Part shown: positions 41,953 to 52,982 of the stretch, piece after piece
Numbering within the stretch: position 1 is the stretch's first letter
Layout: every line of letters begins with the position of its first letter
DNA from: Pararge aegeria
Taxonomy: Eukaryota > Arthropoda > Insecta > Lepidoptera > Nymphalidae
Assembly (NCBI RefSeq): GCF_905163445.1
Contig: NC_053180.1
Span: 19,210,701 to 19,274,700 of the forward strand
Direction: 5' to 3'
DNA length: 64,000 nucleotides
The notes under the pieces: generated by a model
What the model was told of the DNA's origin: nothing
What the model saw: only the letters and a program-made list of their open reading frames with translations
Database searches by the model: none
Made by a program: the position numbers and the translations under genes

Positions 41953-43454
41953 GGTCTGAAAGTAACCCAGTTAATTCATTTCTTTATTGTTTTGAACACA
42001 AAAAATAACATGAATTCAGCCATTTTAGGCGTTCATTTGAATACAACCGAGGTTGATATAAAATCTGAATTACAAAATTAATTACTCACTACTCGCATCT
42101 AATATTATTGTTAGATTATACATTATATTATATTTAAATTATATCAGTAGGTGGGTGTATTATTGACGGTAAGTAAAACCATAATTAATTGTAAAATATT
42201 AAATACAAATGCCTACATACTACTTAAAGTTTGCTAAGAACCAATGATACGCGCCACTTCGTTCGCGTTGATTAAGGTTTTTTATTCCCACGGGAATTCT
42301 CTTATTTCCCGGGATAAAAGGTAGCCCATGTTCTTTTCCATGTCAAAGGCTACATGCATGCCAAATTTCACCCGAATCCGTTAAGCCGTTTTTGCGTGAT
42401 TGAGTAACTAACATCCACACTTTAACATTTATAATATTAGTAGGATACCTAACATGAGTTAAATGTCATTATATCTTTAAATCAAATAATTACTGCTTAT
42501 TTTTGTACTTATAGTTTACCCGGGGATCGAACTCGGTCCCCCTGAATCGGCGGCGGCTGAAGCGTAACCCACTATGCTATCACCGCTCCTATATGAAGTA
42601 AATAGACCTTCTTATAATGCAAAAAAAAAGACGTGGGTGTACTTATGTACACGCGTTAGAAGTTATACTTACGGTTGTAAGTGCAAGATAAAAATCTTTT
42701 CATCTTTCGCCAATAGAAAAAAGGTATTTAACCCATTGAAAGCATTATTACAACGCGGTGGTCCGATAATAAGACTAGATGTCTTATTATCGGACCACCA
42801 AGTCCTCTACATTAAAATTCGTGATTTTTGTACAGTTGAATCAATTAAATCACCGGAATGAGTCCACAGACTTTGACAATTGAAAGTGTACACGGTCAAA
42901 GCTTTTTTTTTAAAACTGAAATGTTGACTATAGCTAACTTAACGGTGTCGCGCCAAAAGAAGCATAACTTCAAAAAAATAATGAAACGTAAAACTATCTC
43001 CTGTCCTCTCGGAAGACAGATTCTACCAAGAATTCACGTCAAACTCTGGGTTTTATAGCAAACGTGTGATAACAATGGTGCAAGCCCGCCAACCCACAAC
43101 GGAGCGTCGTGACGGAGTCAGCTCCAGGACACTAATTAGTAGAAGAATAGAGTAGGTAGTAAGAAATATTAGATTGTAATAAATACAACCAATTAATGTT
43201 GCTAAGGAACCTTGTACAACAAAAAACATATTGTATTTAAAGTTTTAACAAATGTTTAAATTAGTAGCGAGTAAGAAACATTTTAAGAATTATTATAGGC
43301 TAGAATGATTTATTATGCTACAAGTCATTTATTATGCGAGTATCAACAATCAACTCTTATTTTCGTAAAATATATGTATTCTTTACCAATAGGTATTTCT
43401 TCGTAATACTTATTAAACTTCTATCATTCCTCTTCAAGATAGAAATCTCGTCTG
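41953..43454. other. Intergenic sequence with repeat D-like copy and SINE-B head
   Basis: Repeat at 42240-42450 (homologous to 36190-36420) and a reverse SINE-B-like head at 42517-42588 (actatgctatcaccgctcct). No gene. Confidence 0.55.
42757..42799. repeat. Perfect 19-bp-arm hairpin
   Basis: ggtggtccgataataagac, loop tagat, and exact complement. Confidence 0.9.
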
Positions 43455-44560
43455 GTGGTAAAGTCAAAGTCGAAGTCAAAGTCAAAAATATCTTTATTAA
43501 AGTAGTCCCCATAGATGGCACTACATTAAATGAGAAATGTGTACACAACAGTGAAATGATGGCGATAACCATATTCGTAAACTTAAAATTAAAGCTACGA
43601 GGGTTCCAGTCGCGTCCTATCTAAGAAGAAACCCACAACAAACTTAGTCGGGTTTCCTTTTTTGCTGTCACCATCTCACATTATCATTTAAAATATAAGA
43701 AAAGGTGGTTAGAGCAATAATTTACATTCAAGCATTTTTGTCGTGTACGTAGTCCTTTATACTATTGTAGGACTTTTCTATACTTACTTTTAATACAAAG
43801 TTTGAAGTTTTATACTTTTTCAAAATTGTATGCATTTTCCTTTAAACGAATTATGAATTTTATGTAACCTTAAATTTAGTTGGGTATTATGCTAATAAGT
43901 ATTGATCCTGGGACCCCCTCTTTATAAGACGCTTTCTCCACTAAATCAGAGATCATAAAGAAAGATCATAAGAATCGTTAAAATAATCATCACAAACGAA
44001 TGAATTAGTGTAAACTTGCTTGTAGGTTCTCTTGTAAAAGAGGCCGATAAGAGATTTCGGATAATCTATCTAACGGGTCGAATTATATACATTGAAGATA
44101 TTTTAAAAACTTCTGTGGAGGGCATACTGAACCCAAAACTGTAATTTTTTTTTCTGTATCATGGTCGCGCATTACACTGAAACAAAATTATTTTTGTTCT
44201 GAATAGATTATATTGCCCAAATTTCGTGTAGATCTCATAAATTGAATTGGGAAAGAGGAGAGAACTCTTCAGCGCACAGCAGTAAACCCCTCATTTAAGC
44301 CTTAATAAAACTGAATACATTAAGTTTTGTCACATTTATTCAAATTCAAATTCATAATTTCTTTATTCATGTAAGCCTATCACAGGCACTTATGAAGCGT
44401 CCATACATATATGTTTACATAATTGTAACGGCGATGGTGATAACTTCGTCCGCCAACTTAAACCTAAAGCTAAGAGGGTTCCAAACGCGCCCTGGTCTAA
44501 GAAGAGCCCTCAACAAACTTAGCCGGGTAATTTTTTTTTGTTATCACCATCTCACAGTTT
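43455..44560 (-). mobile_element. Two LINE 3'-tail elements
   Basis: 43455-43690 starts with caaagtc repeats (reverse tail) and aaaatatctttattaaagta; 44336-44560 starts with two caaatt repeats and tttctttattcatgtaagcc. Both end near aacaaacttag.cgggt and gtcaccatctcaca. Confidence 0.72.
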
Positions 44561-46115
44561 ATTTATATTAAGCTATGAAGCTAGAGTAATTCACACCCAA
44601 GCTTTTTTATCGCTTAAGTAATCTTTAATATTATAATAGGCTTTTTCTTTAGGACTCTTCTGTTTTGTCAGGACCTCAGTGCTAGGGCAATAACAGAAGT
44701 GCCGTTATTGTGGATGACTTACGTCCGGTTGACGTCAGAAGTTGGCTGTGCAGAAATTGTAACATTGTCTTATGTGCGTCGTTATGTGGTCGTTCGGGTC
44801 GAAAAGACCATTTCAGAGGAATCTCCTCCCGTCATAGAAAGTACCAACTTAAATCTACAAGTTTCTCTAAGAAGCTTTAAATCTGAATTGGCCACGCAAA
44901 GACCCCTAACTAAGTGAATTAGTTAAAAACGAGTCTCTAAAACAAATTGTTCACGGACCCTAATCACGTCTTACGTAATTCAAATGTGTGTAACAAATTA
45001 CCTTACATAATTGCTCTTACATAAAAATAACAGCTTTGTTGATTCAATGTAACAAAGGTGCGATCAAATGGGTGTTTATTCGTTTTTTAGGCTTTCTGTA
45101 GTGGCGTATTAATTTAATTGTTGCGTTAAATTAGATTTTTACATTACAATAGAGTATTTTATTTATTCTTGTTTTATGTTTATTTAGGCGCAACTGTGCT
45201 GCGGTCCTGTGGACATGATGCAATTCATTACATATTAGATTCCTCAAGCTCGAAGTCATCGTTATCGCCCTTACTTTACTGTTTACCTTATCATTTTGAC
45301 TGAGACTCTCATTGACTCATATAGTAAAAAGAGGTCCCTTCTGTGTCCAACTACCTTTTTGAATCTACCTGTGTCTAAACAGACTAGTTTCTTGGTTGGG
45401 CGTTGATTGTAGTTATTATCGGGTTCCTTAGTCAGATTATTATTATATTCGTTGAGAAACCGTTGAGTTATTGAAGCTCCATAAAATATTATACAGTTCA
45501 ATAAACACAAATAGACAGTTAGCAGAATTACTTAATTCAAATCAATTACCATCTAAAGTCTAAAGTAATTATTGGTGTTGCAACCTCATCGCTGACAGAA
45601 TATTTCTATTTCTGATCATTAGCTCGAAATCAGATACATTATTTATTACTTAGCATCAATTACTATTTATTAGCGAACTGCTTTTATGCGATCTAGTGAT
45701 TTCTAGAACATTTTTTTATGAATATTACAAAATAATCGATCGAGTTTCCTTAAGGGTTTTGCTCGTGTTAATAATGTTTCATCATCTTTAATTATGACCC
45801 TGGGCTTCAAGGCCTCTTCTTTCACAAAAAACAAATCCACCTGAAAAACATTAAGTACGTCCCATCTTCAATAGGTTAATTACCTAATTAGATAAGTATT
45901 CAAGAGTTAAAAGATAAAATGTATACATTTTAAAGAACAATTATTACTTTTTTTAGGTACCAAGTTCCTCAAATAAATATACAAATCTAATTTATATTTC
46001 AAATTCCATTATTGAAGTGTATTTTCTGTGGTCCACGTACGTACGTAAATGTATACCTAGGAATCTTCTTTATTAAAGCTTAACTTATTGCCTTGTTTGT
46101 CATTAGTGAAAACGT
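44561..46115. other. Intergenic sequence
   Basis: No repeat family or gene recognised; the longest open frames lack any domain signature. Confidence 0.5.
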
Positions 46116-46375
46116 GCATAAGGATCTCCTCTGAGGAAGAGCTCGGCCGTAGTCCACCACACTGGCAATGTGCGGATTGTTAGACAAAAACAAACGCATT
46201 TGCGAACATTTTGAAGCTCTCAGGCATCCAGGATTCCTGACGATGTTGTCATTTACCTGCCGTAGTCGCTTAAAACGCACATAGCTCCGATGAGTTAGAG
46301 ACGCGTACCGATAATCATACTTGGTCTCCCCAAAAGGGAGGCTGGATCTTATCCATTAGGCTCTCACAAGCTTGT
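46116..46375 (-). mobile_element. SINE-B, diverged
   Basis: ggccgtagtccaccacactg and aaaacgcacatagctccgat, then a degraded head. Confidence 0.75.
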
Positions 46376-46512
46376 TTTTCAGTAAACCGACTAGGGCTAG
46401 GTAAGTTTTCTGAAGGTTGTCTAGGTTTACAGGGCCGAGCAACTATAAAATACGACCTGTAAAGACCAGCTAACAATCATAGTAAAGCAAATTTTCCCTG
46501 ACTTCGCTCGCT

Positions 46513-46816
46513 CGGTCCATTCATCATCGAACCAACCTATTACCGGCCCACTACAGCACTGGTCTCCTCCCACAATGAGAAGGCGTTGAGGCCGTAGTCC
46601 ATCACGCTGGCCCAGTGCGAATTGGATGACTCCACACACCTTTGAGACCATTGTGCAGGTTTTCTCACGATGTTTTCCTTCACCGTTGAAGAAAGTGATA
46701 TTTTAATTATTGCAAACGCATATAAATTAGAAAAGTTAGAGGTGTGTGTTGGGATTCGAACTCGCCCTCTCCCGAAAGTGAAGTCGAGCTCCTACCCGAT
46801 ACGCTATCACCGCTTC
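46513..46816 (-). mobile_element. SINE-B, near full length
   Basis: attaccggcccactacagca at the tail, ggcgttgaggccgtagtcca, body aaagtgatattttaattatt, and head with box B gggattcgaactcgcc and acgctatcaccgct (reverse). Confidence 0.88.
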
Positions 46817-47209
46817 CCATTCATTACATAGAGAAAAATTCAATATTTTTTTCCATTAACTCAGTCGATTTGAGTTGTTAAGGAGAGGTGGTAACTCCGC
46901 ACGTTCTGTCTACAACGAATGATTTATTGATTTGAGACAGCTTAGATTAGCTATAGCGAATAGGCAACTTTTTTAAACTTGACCTAAATACCCGTGGGCA
47001 GTTTTCAATCGATTGCAATACAACTAGTATTCGACCTCAGCAACTTATAAAAAACCAAGTTGAAGTGTTTGCCAATTAGTTTTGTCTCTACGAACCAGTC
47101 GTTGCAAAAGCTCGTACCTGGAGCTAATCATGTTCTTATTATACCTATTAGTTTTTGCTTGCCATGTCCGCATAAGAGAGATTTTTAACACTGCGTTTAC
47201 TGGCGTGGA

Positions 47210-47430
47210 CTCATCAAAGTCGAAAGTCAAAGTGAAAAATATCTTTATTCAAGTAAGCCCATAGGTGGCACTTTTGATGCGTACATTGAATTACACGACA
47301 TTGAGATGATGGCGATAACCGTATACGTAAACTTCAAATTAAAGCGAGGGTTCTTAACGCATCCTGGTCTAAGAAGAAGCCCACAACAAACTTTGACGGG
47401 TGATTATTTTTGCTATCATCATCTTACATT
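47210..47430 (-). mobile_element. LINE 3'-tail element
   Basis: tcaaagtcgaaagtcaaagt, aaatatctttattcaagtaa and gaagaagcccacaacaaact. Confidence 0.73.
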
Positions 47431-48137
47431 GTCATTTAAAATTATTAGTAGAGCAACCTGAGTATCGCAATAATTTACAGCCAAGCTTTTTTATCGATTG
47501 CGTAGTCCTTTATAGTGTAATAGAACTTTTCGATAAGCTTACGTTCAAGTCCATTCGTACATCGTTCTTTCCGTTTTACTGTAGCGTCTTGCTAAAGAAA
47601 ACTGCTAGGTTAGATAAATTACCTATGTACTATGTCTGCTAACTTCAACACGCTTGCTCTTAACGTGGATTTCAGACTTATATTAGGTTTGAATACATTT
47701 ATTGTCCAAAGAAACAGTTTCACTTAGCTAGAAATTGAAATTAATAGTGAAGTGGTTATATATTATTTAGTTAATGTGATACAAAACTAGCAGCTTAAAC
47801 TAATAGCCTTTAGAAGTAAAATAAAATAAAATTAAAGGGGTGGCGCGTTTCTAACAGATTTCAACAATGCTTTTTTTAACTTATTTTTAAATGATTTAAA
47901 CGATTTCTCGCAAAAATCTCTTATTGAGACTATTGTGTAGTAGTGCTCTCTGTATAGTTTTACTACTATACTTAGTTCTATTTAGAACAACAACATATTG
48001 TTTATAATATCTTGCAATATAGATATTGCCTATATTGCAAGATATTATAAACAATATGTTGTTGTATAAACTGTTTACAAATAAGTACACCATATTTCCA
48101 ATTGCGTCTTGTAAATAATTTGATATAATTAAACTAT
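47431..48137. other. Intergenic sequence with a long hairpin
   Basis: Nothing coding. The hairpin 47988-48064 is described separately. Confidence 0.5.
47988..48064. repeat. Perfect 35-bp-arm hairpin, 7-nt loop
   Basis: Arms 47988-48022 and 48030-48064 are exact complements (caacaacatattgtttataa at the start), with loop atattgc. It is the longest perfect inverted repeat in the window. Confidence 0.95.
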
Positions 48138-48352
48138 TTTTATAAATTTAAAATGCATATAAAAAAAAATTCCTACTAAATGACGCTACAGTCGCTATAG
48201 GATGATGTGAAATGCATATACTAATTTCGGCATCGACGGTAGGAGAGCCGTAGCTTAATTGGTGAAAGCGCTCAGGCCGCGATTACCCGAGAGTCGCAGG
48301 TTCAAATCCGGTCGGTTCCGAAATTTTTTATATGCATTTTAAATTTATAAAA
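48138..48352. mobile_element. SINE-E tRNA-like unit bounded by 29-bp inverted repeats
   Basis: Arms 48138-48166 and 48324-48352 (ttttataaatttaaaatgca and complement) are exact. The tRNA-like block at 48244-48320 has a 6/7 acceptor stem, a perfect 4-bp D stem (gctt/aagc), and T loop ttcaaat. The anticodon arm needs a loop of about 10 nt, so it is not a standard tRNA. Confidence 0.75.
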
Positions 48353-49164
48353 TTGATAATTCCACCAAGTGTAGGTAAACACTAATAAAAATTATAAAAA
48401 TATATTAGAGGACTGTATTTTATTTCGTCCAAATAAGCGAATTAGCATTCTGTTCAGGATAAGATTAAAAGGAAAATGGAGAAAGGACCAACCTGTCACA
48501 GCTTACAAAAGTTTTTCTATGACTCAGTTCCTTCACACCAACGCGGAGACCCAAAATATCACCTTTAAACTTCACCTGGAACTGCCGAAATCTACTACTA
48601 CTCTGCTATTTTATAGATTCTTTACGAATGATTCGCTTGCACGCGTTAAGGGTGCAAAACGTCTTTCACTTAGAAGGAACAAACGCATGGTTCGCCTTTC
48701 GACGGTTTGGAATAGAGACAAGGTTAGACAAATGTGTTGCGTGGAAAAGAATGAGAGAATTAGGTACTAGGTATGGTTGAACATATATAAGTCAAAAGGA
48801 GCGAATGCTAATTTTAGAGAAAACAGATTCACAGAGACAGGCATGTCAAACGTCTGTTAATTATTTATCTACCCTCATATTAATTAATATATACGTTCGG
48901 GATCCACCAATATGGATACCCTAGGAGGGTTTACGTCAGCCAGGCAGTCGGTCGTAAAAACTATGCTGAATCAAAGACAAGAGGTTTGAAAAGGCATGTT
49001 GTGCCGACCCCACATACGAATACCCACGGTAAAAAAAGGCGGCCTTACTAAGCGATAAGGCCGCCTTTTGTATCCCACTTTTTAAGTTTCCTCTTGTTGT
49101 GTATATTGTTTTTTTTTTGTGGTATACAAATAAAATGTATTAATAATAAAAATAAAAACAACAT
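48353..49164. other. Intergenic sequence with LINE-tail motif hairpin
   Basis: 49034-49069: 14-bp perfect arms aaaaggcggcctta around ctaagcga. The motif gcgataaggccgcc is the LINE-tail motif at 23500. No gene; an 83-codon frame at 48519-48770 has no family match. Confidence 0.5.
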
Positions 49165-49300
49165 TTCATCATCATCATCATCGTCAACCAATTTACCGGC
49201 CCACTACAGCGCACGGGTCTCCTCTCACAATACGAAGGGCCCACCACGCTAGCCCAGTGCGGGTTCGTGGGTAGTTGGCCGGCAATTGGTTGATATACAG
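49165..49300 (-). repeat. SINE-B tail fragment
   Basis: catcatcatcatcgtcaacc, ttaccggcccactacagcgc. Confidence 0.75.
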
Positions 49301-49761
49301 CCTACACAATCGCGTCTCGCCGCTCCGTTTCAAGTTTCTTGTTTATCAATAAAAACTTATATTTAAGCAATAAATTACCGAAAATCCGGTTAATTAAGAA
49401 GATTACGAGAATCTAATGTTTCCGTAAACAAGTGGAATGGTAATAGTTCCTTGTTGTGACAATGTTGGTCGCTTCTCGCCGTTGTTTTATCCTGGTTATG
49501 CAAATATTTGTTTTTTCCGTTTTATTTTACATATATTTTAGGTATTCTTTTCCGTGAACCTTTTTTATTGTTTTTCAATAGCTGTTTACTTTGCCCGCTT
49601 AGAGATACTTACTAAGCGTTCACGTTATTACACTCAGATATTTAATTGAATGAGTAGATTTAGTCCGTCCGTTAGAAGTCCAAAATAGAAGTTTCCTATT
49701 AGTTTATGTAACCTGTACATACAGCCTGCCCGTGAAAGTCCCGAAATAGTGCCTTTGGTGT

Positions 49762-50082
49762 ATTCATCATCATCATCATTTTAACCCATTACCGGCATCT
49801 ACATGGCACAGGTCTCCTGCCACAATAAGAACGGGTTAAGGTCGTAGTCCACCACGCTGGCTCAGTGCGGATTGGCGGACTCCACACACCTTCAGGAACA
49901 TAATGGAGAACTCTGCGACATACAGGTCCTCACTATGTTTTCCTTCACCGTTCAAGAAAGTGATATTTTAATTGCTTAACAACGCACACAACTAAGAAAA
50001 GTCAGAGGTGCTGGCTGGGATTTGAACTTGGGATCCCGAAAGAGAGGTCGAAGTCTTACCCATTGGGATATCACCGCTTCAA
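49762..50082 (-). mobile_element. SINE-B, full length
   Basis: catcatcatcatcattttaa tail to head ccattgggatatcaccgctt, with box B ctgggatttgaacttgg (reverse). Confidence 0.87.
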
Positions 50083-50234
50083 ATTTTGTGTACCAATTTT
50101 TTTTGATTGTTTTGTAATAAAATATAAGAAATATTTCTAAATTTCAATGACAATTTCCTTACCAAAGTTCCTTCTAAATAATGTTGTGACGGACCAGGAC
50201 TCCATAAGGGTGTGTTTCAACCATTTGAACTCTA

Positions 50235-50830
50235 AAAAAAGCTGTATTGCGGTCTGAAGAGCGTGGTTACCGGTGTAACTACAAGCATTATATGCTTAAC
50301 ACTTACGCCTCAGGTTGATGGACACATGAACATGAATGTTTATCTATATTATAAGTATTTATGTATATTATTCATAAAAATATTCATCAGTCATCTTAGC
50401 ACCCATAACACAAGCTACGCTTACTTTGGGGCTAGATGGCGACGTGTGTATTGTCGTAATAAGTATATTTATATTCATTTATAACCAATAACCGAAAGAA
50501 TCTCTGAGATGTCTCTCAATAAGTTTATATAAAACGTAAGCTTGCAGAAAAATTCTATTATAATGTGTAAAGTTACCTTTATGATAAAAAAGTTTGGGTG
50601 TGAATTGCTCTTACTTCATAGCTTAATATTAATTTTCTGTGAGATGGTGAAAACAAAAAAAAATTACTCGGCAAAGTTTGTTATGGGCTCTTCTTAGACC
50701 AGCGCGCGTTTGGAACCCTCGTAGCTTAAGGCTTAAGTTGGCGAACGAAGTTATCACCATCCTTTTACAATTATGTAAACATATATGTATTACGCTTCAT
50801 AAGTGCCTGTGATAGGGCTACATGAATAAA
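50235..50830 (+). mobile_element. Repeat G, SINE-A and LINE-tail cluster
   Basis: 50235-50325 is reverse repeat G (cacttacgcctcaggttgat). 50327-50462 is a 5'-truncated SINE-A ending ttactttggggctagatggc. 50630-50830 is a forward LINE 3' tail (ctgtgagatggtgaaaacaa to tgataggg.tacatgaataaa). Confidence 0.75.
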
Positions 50831-51089
50831 AAAAAAATTGTTTATATTTAATTTTAGTACTATAGTAGCATAGAATTAGTATGTTGTACAAAATTTAATA
50901 AGCGTCTAAAAGTCACGATCATCTGTTACTGACGTGAAACAGAGTAAATTAGTTTCAACCCAGGGCTGCAGGTTATCAGCAAAGCAACAACGATATGATA
51001 AATATTATATTCATCACACTGTCACTACAATCAACACCCACTTGTTGCACTATAACTGCCATTAGATAACCTTTTATCTGCCTTCCGAA

Positions 51090-51175
51090 CCGGTGGTAGA
51101 GTCACTACAAACCGACTGACTTGACGTTTAAAAATTGCTTTTAAACTAAGCCTACTTGTAATCAATGAATTTTCT
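51090..51175 (+). repeat. LINE-tail repeat
   Basis: ccggtggtagagtcactaca, cttgacgttt, aagcctacttgtaatcaatg. Confidence 0.65.
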
Positions 51176-51544
51176 TAATATTATAAGTATAATTCGATTT
51201 TCATACAAATTTTAAACCACCGTTTTACTCCCTTGGAGGATAAATTTTCAAAAAAGTATTTGTTTGCGGACGGATGCGTTATAATAGTATGATACATTTC
51301 AGTTCAACCCGTCTAGTGGTGTGAGCTGAATGTCGATAGATCGGTCAGTCAGCCAGAGCTTGAACCAGACAAAATCGATCAATAAGAATTCACACTCACT
51401 TTTATACACAATTTTCCGTAATTAACGATTTCTTATAGTCTATATATACATATCAAAATCATACCTCTTAATCAGCATAATCGGCAAAAAAATAAAACAA
51501 AAAGAAGCATCAAATATAAATATAAAACTTATTTTTTTAAACTT

Positions 51545-51960
51545 TTGATTCGGTGGGAGGCTTTGCCCGTGGCTAGTAACCACCCTACCGACAAAGACGT
51601 GCCTCGTAGAAACCTATAATAATACTAGCTGTTGCCCGCGACTTCGTCTGCGTTTGATTTTGTTTTTAAAGCATTCAGTATCGCTTAGCCTTAAGTGAGT
51701 ATTGTAGTATATATATACATATATATATAACATGTGACAAATAATTTGCAATAAAATAAAATTGCGACTATAATTAAAGATCTAAGATATCCTATCTCTT
51801 AAGTTGGACCAGACTGCTCACGGTGAGCCAATTTTATTTAAAATCGGTTAAGTAGTTTAGGAGTCCATCGCGGACAAACATCGTGACAGGAGATTTATAT
51901 ATATTAAGATAACTGCCATACTCCCTAACAAGTTAGCCCGCTACCATCTTAGACTTAGCC
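51545..51960 (+). repeat. SINE-C fragments flanking repeat D
   Basis: 51545-51610 and 51908-51960 are SINE-C body pieces in order (accaccctaccgacaaagac; ccctaacaagttagcccgct). Between them, 51630-51900 is a repeat D copy starting actagctgttgcccgcgact, so repeat D inserted into a SINE-C. Confidence 0.7.
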
Positions 51961-52737
51961 AACAGAAAAAAGAGATTGAAAAAAGACACAGTGATCATGC
52001 GCCTTAATGAATATTTTTAACCTGTGAAGCAACCCAACTGTCACAGCGTGAGAATCGATCCGTCAAGGTGAACCGGGGTCGTAACGAACACTTTCCACAA
52101 CCAAGGCCGGGCTTAATTAAACGGCGGGCTCTCAAAAACTTATATTTAAAAAACCATTATTACAATAGGCGGGAGGACGCAACAGATCCGACTTTATTGT
52201 GCCGACCGGCGACCAAGCGCAATCCGTTTAAAATACTATTAATGCAAAAATTGGTTTGTAGCTTTGTCCTTCAATCACGCACCTACAGAGCAATGATTCG
52301 ACGTAATCTTTTGCATAGACAATTTATGGGCCCGATAATGATTTAAGCTACTTTGTATCCCAGAAAAAAACTTCGTAACTTTACGATAATGAGTGAATTT
52401 GTGCTACAATTTCATGCTACCATTTTTTTTTTAATAGTGATAATTGATGAACTTAGGAGATGGCCCACCTGATGATAAGTGGAAATCCCGCGCTTAGGAA
52501 ATCATAACATTTAAACTTCATGATCAGACCAACTCCAGGAAAAGATTATATTGCATTGTCACCGAATTACGTAGGTAAGCCAAATTTTAGATCAACTGTC
52601 GGAAAGTGCTTAAAAGTGGCTTACAACCTTTTTTATTAGATAAAGGACACGGACAATGCCCTCTGATGCTAGTTTACGAAACTATTATTTGATTCGGCGT
52701 CATTCGGAGTCATTCGTATTTCCTATTAGCCAATGTG
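51961..52737. other. Intergenic sequence
   Basis: No feature recognised. A 92-codon frame at 52068-52346 shows no domain. Confidence 0.5.
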
Positions 52738-52880
52738 CAGTAGCGTGCACAGGATTTTGCACCAGGGTAAGCGTAAAGAAGTAAAATGGCAAACCATGTC
52801 AAAACCCTCCTAAGTTGCCAGTTTTATGAAAATTTTAGGGTATGCAGCGCTTTTGTGCATGTATGAAGTGCACGCCACTG
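52738..52880. mobile_element. hAT-type miniature element
   Basis: 143 bp, cagtagcgtgcaca to gtgcacgccactg; duplication ccaatgtg / gcaatgtg (7 of 8). Confidence 0.9.
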
Positions 52881-52921
52881 GCAATGTGATACCCTGAAAT
52901 ATAAAAACTTGGAAGATGTAT

Positions 52922-52982
52922 TTTCATTAGGTTATATGTATATTCCTGTAATTTACAGGTATATTTCTATAACCTAATGAAA
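52922..52982. repeat. 61-bp quasi-palindrome
   Basis: Outer 15-bp perfect arms (tttcattaggttata) and an inner perfect core cctgtaatttacagg, separated by a few mismatches. Confidence 0.88.

Noticed and set aside
48244..48320. Functional tRNA gene
   Set aside because: Acceptor, D and T arms partly fold, but the anticodon arm has an oversized loop and the block is repeated in SINE contexts (38133, 38429).
52068..52346. 92-codon basic protein
   Set aside because: No recognisable domain, codon use not distinctive, and no splice or promoter context.
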